From: Azospirillum thiophilum
GTDB lineage: Bacteria; Pseudomonadota; Alphaproteobacteria; Azospirillales; Azospirillaceae
DNA length: 64,000 nucleotides
Assembly: GCF_001305595.1 (NCBI RefSeq)
Contig: NZ_CP012408.1
Coordinates: 1-64,000, forward strand
Direction of reading: 5' to 3'
Position numbers and translations under genes: made by a program. Each line of letters opens with the position of its first letter. Within the stretch, counting starts at the first letter, position 1. The notes beneath the pieces are model-generated. The model ran no database searches, was not told the DNA's origin, and saw only the letters and a list, made by a program, of their open reading frames with translations. Positions 34,566 through 43,045 of the stretch are shown one piece after another.

Positions 34566-34910
34566 TCACGCCGCGTCCCGCCGTTGCTGGCGCAGCGCAT
34601 CCAGGTCCTGCGACTTTGCCTGCAGAGCAGCCAGATGGTCCGGCTCCAGGTCGCCCACGAAGATGACGTCGTGCATGACGGTGCCCATACCTCGCTTCAA
34701 CAGGCGCGCGACGAGGGCCTTGACCGGCATGGTTGGCGCGTCCGCCAGAAACTCGACCGGCTGGTCGTCCCACAGGGGCATGATCACGCGCGCCGCTACG
34801 CCCGCCCTCTGCAGCGCTTCCAACGCACTGAGGATCTGCGCCAGAACGGCTTGGCGCTTTTGCCGCACCAGACTGTGCCTGCCTGTTTGTTCGATCGTTG
34901 AAGCGGCCAT
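34566..34910 (-). CDS. hypothetical protein
   Basis: 114 residues, start at 34910 supported by GGAGG six bases upstream. Helical N-terminus, then Ala-Arg-Val-Ile-Met-Pro-Leu-Trp-Asp-Asp and a Met-His-Asp-Val-Ile-Phe-Val-Gly-Asp-Leu strand-turn; the C-terminus is a charged helix. No family recognised. It lies just upstream of the deleted SDR gene on the same strand. Confidence 0.6.
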   Translation of the reverse strand: MAASTIEQTGRHSLVRQKRQAVLAQILSALEALQRAGVAARVIMPLWDDQPVEFLADAPTMPVKALVARLLKRGMGTVMHDVIFVGDLEPDHLAALQAKSQDLDALRQQRRDAA

Positions 34911-35196
34911 GGCTGACCTCCCGCTCCAGATCCAGGAGGATGCCTGCATGATCTGGGTGCTACCTCGGGTTCAACAGCCGCACGGCGGTTGAGGTTTCGC
35001 GCAGCCGGGTCTGCCGCTTGCCTGCGAGCCCTTTAGGACCAAGGATGGCGGTTCCCATCACTTGGTCGGTCTCGAAACGGAAAGGCACTGGCTCCGCCAT
35101 CGACACCAGTTAATGCTTTCGAGTCTGCTTGCGATTGATGGAGAACTTCTGCTCCATCCGCGATGATTGGGAATAGAACCGAATTTGACGCAACCC

Positions 35197-36564
35197 ATGG
35201 ATGAATCGAATGGTGACAATGCCAAAATCAGTCGGCAATATGGCTCTCTCTCGCGTTTGATGCTGCCCGACGGATCGACGATTTTGCTAATGAATTTTGA
35301 TCAATTCTTCGCCGCTCTCAACGTCCTGCTAGAAGAAATCGAGCCGCAGGAGACGCGATCAATCATCCGCCTGTATCTCGGCCTTCCTGAAAAAGGTGCC
35401 GTAAGAACCATGGCGGCGGTGGCGCGAATGCTTGAGGTCAAGCCAGGTAGGGTAAAAAGTTCGCTAAGTGAAGGTCGCAGGAAGTTACGCCATAAGATCA
35501 AGTTTCGAAAAACGACCGAAGCGGGATTGATTGCAGAAATGCGTAGTGAAATCACGGTGGATCGTGATCTCGCGAAGGCTCTGTTCGACTGGCTGTACAA
35601 AGGAAAGCCGGCATCGAATCCGGCTATGCAGGTCCGCTTCGTCCTGCAGATCATGTCCGAAAAGTCCGTCGGCAAAAATTCCTTCTCCACACTTGCCTCC
35701 AGCGTTTCAGCCGAAATCCGGACCGGCTCCACTCACCTCTCTCCACGAACGCCCGAGCAATTCGTTGAGCGATTACTGTCCCAGGCATGGTTTCCCGATA
35801 GTGATCACCCTCCAACGGTTCCTCCCGCTGGCGAGAAGCCCGCTCGGGACATTCCAAGGCTCGACCATAAACACTCCTTCCGATGCCTGCGTCTTCCTCG
35901 TGAGTCGCTGAACAGGCGCGCGTTGGGCGTCGGCATATCGGGGAGCAAAGTCGGGCGGTTTCGCAGTAAGCGCGACGGATACAACCTCGTTCCACATGAA
36001 TCCAAGGCTGAGCGAGCGTACATCGAGCAAATCGACTCCGCCTCGACGGTGGACTGGTACCGTGTCCAGCCCTTGGCCATCTCCTACCGCGCGCTCGGGA
36101 GCGAGCGTGTCTATTATCCGGATCTGATGCTGCGGATGAACGACGGTAGGGTGCTGGTCGTTGAGGTGAAGTCGGCTCTTGAAATATGCACCATCGATAC
36201 GCTGAGAAAGGCGGTTGCCGGCAGGCGCTATTGCAAGGCGAATGGATGGGGATATTTGCTGGCCGACGAAGCCGGATTGGGCGTCGGACAACTCATGAAA
36301 TATCCCGTGCCGCCTGTGGAGAGGCTTGCGGACTTCATCCCCGCGGTCGATGAAACAGGAATCAAACGTCAGGACTTCATGTCCCGCTTTCCAGCCGTCG
36401 GCAGGCTTCGCGGCCAGGAGTTGATCGCTCTGCTGCTCCAGAACGACCTTGTGCTCCAACGTGAGCCCTCCTGGCTTATTCGACGCGTACCGGCAGAGTT
36501 CGGGTGGAAATCCCTTCTGCCACAGGAGGCGAGCGCACCAGCGTCTCCGGTTAAGAGCACCTGA
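35197..36564 (+). CDS. sigma-region-4-like HTH fused to TnsA-like nuclease
   Basis: 455 residues from ATG 35197 (a TTG at 35167 could extend it by ten). Residues 35-100 resemble sigma-70 region 4: a helical Glu-Thr-Arg-Ser-Ile-Ile-Arg-Leu-Tyr segment, then Ala-Ala-Val-Ala-Arg-Met-Leu-Glu-Val-Lys-Pro-Gly-Arg-Val-Lys. Residues 265-350 are a TnsA-type PD-(D/E)XK nuclease: Glu268-Ser-Lys-Ala-Glu-Arg, Tyr-Pro-Asp309-Leu and Val-Glu323-Val-Lys325. No TnsB/TnsC partner is nearby, so transposition is not implied. Its stop codon is the first three bases of the IS that follows, so the C-terminus may be truncated. Codon use is less GC-rich than neighbours in the first third. Confidence 0.75.
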   Translation: MDESNGDNAKISRQYGSLSRLMLPDGSTILLMNFDQFFAALNVLLEEIEPQETRSIIRLYLGLPEKGAVRTMAAVARMLEVKPGRVKSSLSEGRRKLRHKIKFRKTTEAGLIAEMRSEITVDRDLAKALFDWLYKGKPASNPAMQVRFVLQIMSEKSVGKNSFSTLASSVSAEIRTGSTHLSPRTPEQFVERLLSQAWFPDSDHPPTVPPAGEKPARDIPRLDHKHSFRCLRLPRESLNRRALGVGISGSKVGRFRSKRDGYNLVPHESKAERAYIEQIDSASTVDWYRVQPLAISYRALGSERVYYPDLMLRMNDGRVLVVEVKSALEICTIDTLRKAVAGRRYCKANGWGYLLADEAGLGVGQLMKYPVPPVERLADFIPAVDETGIKRQDFMSRFPAVGRLRGQELIALLLQNDLVLQREPSWLIRRVPAEFGWKSLLPQEASAPASPVKST

Positions 36565-37380
36565 CAAAACGGCGTTTGGGCTGTTGAGAGGGGGATGGCT
36601 GCACCTCTCGTCTCCGACGCCCTTTTGGGCCGTGATTGAACCGTTACTCCCACCGGAGCCGCCAAACTGAAGGGGGGCGGTCTCGGCTGGACAACCAAGT
36701 GACCCTGACCGACATCCTGTTCGTGTTGCGCTCCGGCATTCCGTGGGAACTGTTGGGCATTGAGATGGGATGTGGTTCGGGCATGACCTGTTGGCGCCGG
36801 CTGCACGAATGGCACGAAGCCGGCGTCTGGGAGCGGCTGCATCGCGTGCTGCTCGACCGGTTCGGCTATGCCAACGCCATCAACTGGGATCGCGCGGCGA
36901 TGGACAGCGTCAGCGTTCCAGCAAAAGGGGGCGAGGAGACCGGGCTGAACCCGACGGACAGCGGCAGGCCGGGTTCCAAGCGGCACATCCTCGTCGATGC
37001 CAACGGCATCCCCCTCGCCCTGAAAATCTCGCCGGCCAACCGGCATGACAGCCAATTCCTGGAGGCGCTGGTCGATGCCGTGCCTGCGATCCGCCAATGC
37101 GTGGGCCGGCCAAACTGAACGCCGACAAGGGCTACGGCTTCGCCCACTGCCGGCGGGTACTGTGCCGGGGAGCGATCATCCTGCGCATCGCCCGGCGTGG
37201 CATCGAAAGCAGGGAGCGCCTCGGCCGACACCAATAAGTGGTCCAGCGGACGCTCGCCTGGTTCGCGCGCTTCCGTCGCATCGCCGTCCGATACGAACGC
37301 CACGCCGACATCTTCACCGCATTCCATAAAATAGCCGTCAGCCTCATCTGCTGGCGATTCGTCCAAAGATGGTTCTGTCA
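36562..37380 (+). mobile_element. IS5-family (ISL2/IS427-like) element, transposase frameshifted
   Basis: Imperfect terminal repeats (TGACAAAACGGCGTTTGGGC at 36562 and its partner ending at 37380; 14 of 20 bases match) bound a transposase reading from about 36630. Arg-Ser-Gly-Ile-Pro-Trp-Glu-Leu-Leu, Trp-Asp-Arg-Ala-Ala-Met-Asp-Ser and Gly-Ser-Lys-Arg-His-Ile-Leu-Val-Asp-Ala identify the IS5 group. The frame breaks at about 37118 and the end (Val-Gln-Arg-Thr-Leu-Ala-Trp-Phe, then Tyr-Glu-Arg) is read in another frame from 37238. No clear target duplication. Confidence 0.75.
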
Positions 37381-37537
37381 TCTTATCCGGTGTGGCCAGG
37401 AACAGCGTTTAAGAGAATCGCATAGCAAGATGAAGCGCGTGCGGATACATACCTGAATATGCAATTCCGCTATGATTGATCTTGAACGGGGTACTTTGAT
37501 AAGCATGAGGTCAGAAACTCTTCTGGCGAGAAAATTC

Positions 37538-38533
37538 ATGCGTTTTCGGCTTTCTCTCCTGGTGGCGGCTGTTCTCGTGACAAGCGGTTGCGCGAGCACG
37601 GCTCCAAAAGCCGTGCAGACAGCCACCGGAGAAAAGGTAAGCATCGGATATAATGGTGCTATCCATCAAGGGAATGGCTGGTTTGTTCAGGTGACCGAAC
37701 AAGACGGAAAATGGAAAATCGTTGAGGTCACGGCCAAGCCAGAACGACGCTGGAAGGAGGAGAATGAAATCCTCTGGGTAAGGCGTGATCGCAAGTCGAT
37801 CGAGCCTGCGTTTGAGACCAATATGGGCTATAAGCCGTCAGTCAATGAAATCGAGTGCAGTCCATTGTTGGATAAGCATACGCAGTATGATGCGTGCAAC
37901 AGTCGACTAACTAAGGTTAACGTTGGCCGGAGCATTGGAAAGAACGTCCTTGCGGCCGCTATGACCCTCGGCATGGCAAGTGGGACGAACCGTGGAATCG
38001 ATCACGACCTGATTCATCAGATCATGAAGGACACGGAACTGCTCGACGCTCTTACTAAACCCGAATACATGAACGTTCTCAAAATCGAAGACACCAACCA
38101 GACCATCATACAGGAGAGCCGGCGCGCAACCATCAACGATCGGGCCGCCGTCCTGAACGCACGGCTCAAGGTCCCCGATCAGGTAGCACGAGGGCTTGCG
38201 GTCACGATGAGCCAGGCTGCGTACACAGCCCTGCGCCGGCAGGAGAAATACAGAGTTTCCCACGGCTCCCCCCAAGGGATTGGTGATCTGGCATATTCAG
38301 AAGTCGCGGAAGCAACCGCAAGCAATACCCATTGCGCGATGGTCAAAGGTTCTATCAATATCCATGGCTACAGCGCTCAAGGAAGCCTTTATATCAACCC
38401 AAAGGAAACGCGGTCTGTTAGCGCACTATATTGTACTCTCGACGGTACGCCGTGGTCGGAAACGAACAACGCCATGTGCATGCAAGCCGATGGCAAGCGC
38501 ATTTGTGACAATTACTTCGCGGTGGCACGTTGA
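37538..38533 (+). CDS. lipoprotein
   Basis: 331 residues from ATG 37538, giving an 18-residue lipoprotein signal (Arg-Phe-Arg then Leu-Leu-Val-Ala-Ala-Val-Leu-Val and Thr-Ser-Gly-Cys). ATG 37505 would give a longer signal. The mature part has a two-stranded repeat near 25-65, a Cys-Asp-Ala-Cys-like spacing (Cys at Asp-Ala-Cys-Asn) and a C-terminal domain with paired Cys residues, suggesting disulfides in the periplasm or at the surface. No family recognised. Codon usage is somewhat AT-richer than the backbone. Confidence 0.7.
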   Translation: MRFRLSLLVAAVLVTSGCASTAPKAVQTATGEKVSIGYNGAIHQGNGWFVQVTEQDGKWKIVEVTAKPERRWKEENEILWVRRDRKSIEPAFETNMGYKPSVNEIECSPLLDKHTQYDACNSRLTKVNVGRSIGKNVLAAAMTLGMASGTNRGIDHDLIHQIMKDTELLDALTKPEYMNVLKIEDTNQTIIQESRRATINDRAAVLNARLKVPDQVARGLAVTMSQAAYTALRRQEKYRVSHGSPQGIGDLAYSEVAEATASNTHCAMVKGSINIHGYSAQGSLYINPKETRSVSALYCTLDGTPWSETNNAMCMQADGKRICDNYFAVAR

Positions 38534-38694
38534 GGCGTCGTCACCTTAACTATATCATTACCCGATAATACAGGTCGTTCCTTTTATTTCAACCGCAACC
38601 GGGAGAAAGCCTCTGGACCTCCAATTGCAGATCAGGGGCAGATGGATCTGCTAGTTTCTCAAATGCCTTCCCTCGCCCCTACCTGGACCACACC

Positions 38695-39294
38695 ATGCCC
38701 AACGGATTGAAGGAGATCTTCCCCGACTTTGCCCTGACGCGGTCCGGCGCCGTGATCCACCTCGCGGTGATCGGCTTCACGGATCGGCTGGAACGGTTCG
38801 CCGCTTGGCTCCCCGACGTCGCGCCTACAGCGTCGCACCGATCGACGATGTTCGATTATGAGGTCTTCGGCGCCAGGAAGAAGGAAGATGTGTTCGACCT
38901 TTATGACCACATCCTGCGGATCGAGTTTCCGGCGGAGGCGGAGGCGATTGCCTTCGCCGATTACTGCGGCCAGGACCTATTCGCCAAGAAACCGGCCTAC
39001 AAGCGGAACTTGGTGCCGTTGAAGTCGAAGCCGAAAACTGTTGCTCCGACGAGCGGCATCGCTCTGCCACTCTTGCGATCAGTGCCTATCCGGGGCTGCG
39101 GACAGGATAAGCCGTTCTTGCACGAGGTGGGTGTGGCGGCCGCCCTCGTTTGCAACGAGATCGACCAGCGCGCGGCTACCATCCGGCTTGGCCTGAGCGG
39201 ACGGGTCGCACTGCGGCGTCGACTGGTCAGGATCGGATGGCTGGCGACTTGGCCGGCTCGCGCGAAAGTCGTGACATACTGCTGCTACCTGTAG
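38695..39294 (+). CDS. hypothetical protein, C-terminus doubtful
   Basis: 199 codons. Residues 1-105 look genuine (Ile-His-Leu-Ala-Val-Ile-Gly-Phe-Thr-Asp-Arg-Leu and Phe-Asp-Tyr-Glu-Val-Phe-Gly-Ala). After about residue 118 the sequence loses amino-acid bias typical of the first half and ends Arg/Val/Cys-rich, consistent with a frameshift or reading into noncoding DNA. Start is ATG 38695 without a strong ribosome site. Confidence 0.45.
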   Translation: MPNGLKEIFPDFALTRSGAVIHLAVIGFTDRLERFAAWLPDVAPTASHRSTMFDYEVFGARKKEDVFDLYDHILRIEFPAEAEAIAFADYCGQDLFAKKPAYKRNLVPLKSKPKTVAPTSGIALPLLRSVPIRGCGQDKPFLHEVGVAAALVCNEIDQRAATIRLGLSGRVALRRRLVRIGWLATWPARAKVVTYCCYL

Positions 39295-39324
39295 GCCGCT
39301 GCACTCGACGCCAGCCGGCTGGTG

Positions 39325-39930
39325 TCATTCTGGAGTCCGCCGGAGGAAGCGCGCCTTTCGGGACCGCTCCCAGTGGCCAGCGGGATCGGTCGCCGCTTCA
39401 CGCCAGAAGGTGCGCCACTTGACGTAGCGCGAACTGGCGGCCGCCAGGGCAGCGTCCAAGGCGCCGTATCGAAACAAGGCGGCATTGGCCATGCTGACGA
39501 TCAGCGGGTTGGGGTGCATGCGCCCTTCCACGTCCTGCGCCAGGAGCCGCTGTACCGTTTCCTCCTCACCGGATCCCAGGTCGTCAGCGATCAGCGTCAA
39601 AGCCATGGCGGCACTCCATGAGACGCCGTGGAGACAGTGGACCACCACCCTGCCCTCCGGCTTCTGCTCCCGTATCCGCCGACCGAACTCAATGACGGCG
39701 GAGACGTCGTCCATGGTCGGACCTCGGAAAGAACCGTAGACGGGAATCGCGATGTCGTCGAACAGTAGCGCCAGAAGGGCATCGACATCGCCGAGCGTCG
39801 CCTGTGCACAGGCGAGGTCGAGATCCGCCACTGAAATGTCGGATGCAGTTCCGCGGATGGACACGATCGCGTCGGCGCCCTCGAATCCGCCGTCGAGCAC
39901 GGCTTGCTGTGACAGGACCCTTAACTCCAT
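39325..39930 (-). CDS. phosphatase-like protein, catalytic Arg replaced
   Basis: 201 residues from ATG 39930 (GGGGGG just before). The segment Val-Val-Val-His-Cys-Leu-His-Gly-Val-Ser-Trp-Ser-Ala-Ala occupies the place of the CX5R loop of dual-specificity protein tyrosine phosphatases; Cys99 is present, but position 105, normally Arg, is Trp (TGG for CGG). Without that Arg the phosphate cannot be bound normally, so a pseudophosphatase or degraded enzyme is likely. The upstream fold and the final basic tail are otherwise plausible. Confidence 0.65.
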   Translation of the reverse strand: MELRVLSQQAVLDGGFEGADAIVSIRGTASDISVADLDLACAQATLGDVDALLALLFDDIAIPVYGSFRGPTMDDVSAVIEFGRRIREQKPEGRVVVHCLHGVSWSAAMALTLIADDLGSGEEETVQRLLAQDVEGRMHPNPLIVSMANAALFRYGALDAALAAASSRYVKWRTFWREAATDPAGHWERSRKARFLRRTPE

Positions 39931-40205
39931 GTCCCCCCAACCACCGTTCACTTATCGGCTGATCTTACGCAGGGCGCGACAAGACACCAGTCGGATAGCA
40001 ACACCGGAAGCGGACCGACCGGGGTGTTTTTCTCGGCGGCTCGCTCCTCCCGGACATGGAGAAGCCGCTTGCCGACGCAGTCACCAGTGGCACACTGTTC
40101 CGCAACCGTCCCTTATGGGATGGACCGGTCCGATAGAGCAGTCGGGTTCGGCTTTGATTAGGGATGGCAACAGATGCTGCTAAAGACAATCCATTGGGAC
40201 GACCG

Positions 40206-40217
40206 ATTGTGCACAAT
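40206..40217. promoter_or_regulatory. 12-bp palindromic operator candidate
   Basis: ATTGTGCACAAT is perfectly symmetric, and a half-site repeat (GCACAAT) lies at 40223-40229, immediately overlapping the GAAGGAG ribosome site of the gene starting at 40233. A repressor bound here would block ribosome access or transcription. Confidence 0.45.
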
Positions 40218-40232
40218 GAAGGAGCACAATCA

Positions 40233-40610
40233 ATGTCCCGTACCTTCCGTCGCCGACGCGACGTCATCCAGCGCCAGCGTGAGATCGACTGGTATTTTCA
40301 GCCGTGGGAACATGGCGAGGATGAACCGAATTGGAAGCGCTACGTAGAGAAGGGCTGGCGGATCGGAGGCCGCCGCTTCCGCCGTGATGCCACTGCCATC
40401 GATGAGAGCCTAGTCGTCCTCCACCTGATTGCGTACTTCCACCGCGAAAGCCGGCCCGGCGAGCGCAGTGCTCCAGCCCACTTTCGGCGGACCTACAACG
40501 CCCGAAACCGGTACGCCGACCGCAGCGCCATCCATCGGGCTCTCGCCTGTGGCGATGACAACATTGTGCTCCCGGTCCGGTGCCGTTCTGTGAACTGGGA
40601 TTGGTTCTAA
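40233..40610 (+). CDS. small basic hypothetical protein
   Basis: 125 residues from ATG 40233, which has GAAGGAG eight bases upstream. Very rich in Arg (Met-Ser-Arg-Thr-Phe-Arg-Arg-Arg-Arg-Asp), with a Trp-Tyr-Phe-Gln-Pro-Trp-Glu block and a Tyr-Asn-Ala-Arg-Asn-Arg-Tyr segment; likely nucleic-acid-binding, but no known fold. A dyad operator overlaps its ribosome site. It precedes the par region by about 335 bp. Confidence 0.6.
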   Translation: MSRTFRRRRDVIQRQREIDWYFQPWEHGEDEPNWKRYVEKGWRIGGRRFRRDATAIDESLVVLHLIAYFHRESRPGERSAPAHFRRTYNARNRYADRSAIHRALACGDDNIVLPVRCRSVNWDWF

Positions 40611-40709
40611 GGAATGAGGGGCGGGCTTCGGCTCACCCTTCCTCACCACCATCGAAAACGTCGTTGGTTTCGATCGCATCAACGGCCACGCTATCATCGT
40701 GTCATTCTT

Positions 40710-40742
40710 GACCCGCTCCTACTCCTGGAACAGGAGCGGGTC
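40710..40742. terminator. 11-bp stem hairpin upstream of parAB
   Basis: GACCCGCTCCT (40710-40720) and AGGAGCGGGTC (40732-40742) are perfect complements around an 11-nt loop. There is no T-run, so it may terminate the small gene at 40233-40610 or act as a structured element of the partition or origin region. The rest of 40611-40945 holds only the parS-like site and a promoter expected for parA. Confidence 0.4.
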
Positions 40743-40773
40743 GATCCTCAACCGTATCTGCTGTCGTGACGCT

Positions 40774-40788
40774 GTTGCTATTTGCAAC
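40774..40788. promoter_or_regulatory. parS-like palindrome, site 1
   Basis: GTTGCTATTTGCAAC has five-base inverted arms (GTTGC, GCAAC) around a five-base centre and lies 158 bp upstream of parA. Two further copies occur downstream of parB, so it is a candidate ParB-binding centromere site. It does not match the chromosomal parS consensus. Confidence 0.6.
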
Positions 40789-40945
40789 ACCCCTTCCCTC
40801 TTTCACTACTCCTTCGCTCAGGATGCAGGCATTCGCAGATGCGCCCATGGCGGGTAGTCGGTTTCAGCCATCACAGCCGTTTCTTGACGAATGTGGGCGC
40901 TACCTGTATCCAAGGTTCAAACGTCACTTTTGATCGGAGCCGGGC

Positions 40946-41965
40946 TTGCTAGGGGATAATGTGAAGGCGTTCCGCGAGCGCCTTGGCTTAAGCCAGCCCG
41001 AATTCGCGGCATGGCTCAACGAACGGCTCAATCGCCGCTACGACAAGCAGAAGGTCAGCGGCTGGGAGCGCGGATCCGACAAGCCGCCGCAGATCGTGGT
41101 CGATCTGCTACATCGCGAGATCGCCGGCCTCGGCGTGAAGCACGGCCCTGCCTTGGTCGTTTCCGTCAGCAACCAGAAAGGCGGTGTAGGTAAAACGACG
41201 ACCAGTGTGAATACCGCGACCATGCTCGCCCAGAGCGGGCATAAGGTGTTGCTGATCGACGCCGATCCCCAGGCCAGTGCCACGATCCACCTTGGCTTCA
41301 ACGCAATCGACCTGCACCGCCAGGGTCGCACGCTCGACGCCGTACTCCGGAAGGAAACCACCCTCGCCGATGTCGTGCTGAGCGTGGAAGACACCGGCCT
41401 CGACATCGTGCCGTCGAGCATCCGGCTGGCCAAGGTGGAGGGTGAACTGCAAGGACAAGTCACCGGCATCTTCACGCTTCGCAAGGCCCTCGCTCCGCTC
41501 CGCGAAACCTACGACTTCGTCGTGATCGATACTCCGCCGCACTTGGCGCAGATGACCATGAATAGCCTGACAGCATCCGACACCGTCCTCATCCCCTGCC
41601 AGACCGAACTTATGTCGGTACTCGGCATTGAGTACATACTGGAATCGATCTCGGACATCCGTGATACCGTCCAGTCGACGCTGACGGTGCTCGGGATCCT
41701 GCCGACGATGTTCAACCAACGCCTCACCCAGGATCGGGAGTCGCTGCTGGAACTGCAGAAAGCGTATTCGGGAACCACGCGGATCTTCGATCCGCTTCCG
41801 CGCGCCACGGTCTATAGCCAAGCGTTCGCGGCCGGGCAGGCGGCCGTGAGCGCGGTGTCGAACGCCGCCGGCGCCGATTCCTTGCGTACCGTCGCCGATG
41901 CCCTTGTAGCCGAGCGCACCAAGCGCTTCGGCCTCCGTATGAGCGAGGTTGCCCATGTCGCGTAA
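40946..41965 (+). CDS. parA: plasmid partition ATPase ParA with N-terminal HTH
   Basis: 339 residues from TTG 40946; a GTG at 40961 with AGGGG upstream is an alternative. Residues 10-45 are an XRE-type HTH (Leu-Gly-Leu-Ser-Gln-Pro-Glu-Phe-Ala), residues 78-86 the deviant Walker A Lys-Gly-Gly-Val-Gly-Lys-Thr-Thr, then Asp-Ala-Asp-Pro-Gln-Ala-Ser and Val-Ile-Asp-Thr-Pro-Pro. The N-terminal HTH marks a type Ia ParA, which represses its own promoter and drives plasmid segregation along the nucleoid. It overlaps parB by 11 bp. Confidence 0.9.
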   Translation: MLGDNVKAFRERLGLSQPEFAAWLNERLNRRYDKQKVSGWERGSDKPPQIVVDLLHREIAGLGVKHGPALVVSVSNQKGGVGKTTTSVNTATMLAQSGHKVLLIDADPQASATIHLGFNAIDLHRQGRTLDAVLRKETTLADVVLSVEDTGLDIVPSSIRLAKVEGELQGQVTGIFTLRKALAPLRETYDFVVIDTPPHLAQMTMNSLTASDTVLIPCQTELMSVLGIEYILESISDIRDTVQSTLTVLGILPTMFNQRLTQDRESLLELQKAYSGTTRIFDPLPRATVYSQAFAAGQAAVSAVSNAAGADSLRTVADALVAERTKRFGLRMSEVAHVA

Positions 41966-42872
41966 ACTCGGACGGACCAACAGCGCGATGCTGGGCGCCC
42001 TGCGCGAAGGCCGCGAGAACAAGCCTGTTGGGGAGAGCGCCCTCCCCGTCTCGTTTCAGAACCGGAACGGCCGCACAGCCCAGGTCGAGGTGGACTCGAT
42101 CGCCACGAACCCCGACCAGCCGCGTCGCGATTTCGACAAGGCCGAGTTGACGGCGCTCACGGAGTCCATCGAGCGTTATGGCTTGCTTGAGCCGATCGGC
42201 GTGAAGCCGCTCCCCAATGGGCTGTACCAACTCGCCTACGGTGAGCGGCGCCTGCGCGCTGTCCGCGCATTGAGCCAACCGACCGTTACCGCCGTCGTTC
42301 TTGATGCAGATGCGCCTGCCGACGAGATCGCGCTCGTCGAGAACCTGCTTCGCTCCGACCTCAGCCCCTTCGAGACCGCGGATGGCTTCGCCCGCATCAT
42401 GGAGACGCGGGGCTGGTCGCAAGGCGACATCAGCAAGCATTTCGGCATCGCGAAGTCGGAGGTCTCAAGGACCTTGAAAATTCTCGATCTGCCTGCCCGG
42501 ATCCGCGAGGAATACCTCCAGGTCCAGGTCCCGATGAAGGTGCTGAGGGACATCGCCGGCCTGAAGGACGACACGGCCCAAACCGCCGCCTGGGAAAGAG
42601 CGAAGCGCACCTATGCCGGCGCCCAGTTCGAGCCTGGGGAAGGCACCAAGGCACCGAAGACGAAGGCACGACGCTCTTCCGAGGACCCTGCCGAGATCGC
42701 ACACTCGACCCTACCGAAGCGCATCGCCCGAAGCGTTCTAACGACGCGCGATGCCTTGGTCTCCCTGCGGACAGAGCCGACCGGCAAGCCGTTGGCCGAT
42801 ACGGACCGCACGATGCTCCGGGAAATGCGGGACGCCATCGATGCCCTGCTCGTTGACGAGCCGATAGGATGA
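41955..42872 (+). CDS. parB: partition protein ParB
   Basis: 305 residues, ATG 41955 with a GAGG site. Contains the ParB/Spo0J N-terminal nuclease-like fold with Pro-Arg-Arg-Asp-Phe-Asp, Ile-Glu-Arg-Tyr-Gly-Leu-Leu-Glu-Pro-Ile and Gly-Glu-Arg-Arg-Leu-Arg-Ala (CTP-binding motifs), then the HTH Gln-Gly-Asp-Ile-Ser-Lys-His-Phe-Gly-Ile-Ala-Lys-Ser-Glu-Val-Ser-Arg. The C-terminus is shorter than in chromosomal ParB. It binds the parS sites and recruits ParA. Confidence 0.9.
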   Translation: MSRKLGRTNSAMLGALREGRENKPVGESALPVSFQNRNGRTAQVEVDSIATNPDQPRRDFDKAELTALTESIERYGLLEPIGVKPLPNGLYQLAYGERRLRAVRALSQPTVTAVVLDADAPADEIALVENLLRSDLSPFETADGFARIMETRGWSQGDISKHFGIAKSEVSRTLKILDLPARIREEYLQVQVPMKVLRDIAGLKDDTAQTAAWERAKRTYAGAQFEPGEGTKAPKTKARRSSEDPAEIAHSTLPKRIARSVLTTRDALVSLRTEPTGKPLADTDRTMLREMRDAIDALLVDEPIG

Positions 42873-42891
42873 TCTGCAGCATGGGCCGGGT

Positions 42892-42953
42892 GGTGCTAAT
42901 TGCAACACCGCGGCGACAGCGGGAGCGCTTTGGCCAGCGTTGCAATTAGCAAC
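42892..42953. promoter_or_regulatory. parS-like palindromes, sites 2 and 3
   Basis: GGTGCTAATTGCAAC at 42892-42906 and GTTGCAATTAGCAAC at 42939-42953 lie 20-80 bp beyond parB. The second is extended symmetrically by AGCG/CGTT flanks. With site 1 they share the arms GTTGC and GCAAC, so this is probably the main centromere. Confidence 0.65.
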
Positions 42954-43045
42954 GTTACCGCCATCTCACGGGCACCAAGTTTCCGGTGCCCTGCCCTTTC
43001 AACCTAACGAATGGCGAAGACCGAAGAGTTTTCCAGGGGCATGGC

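Noticed and set aside
35197..36564. Tn7-like transposon
   Set aside because: Only a TnsA-like domain is present; no TnsB, TnsC or end sequences were seen.
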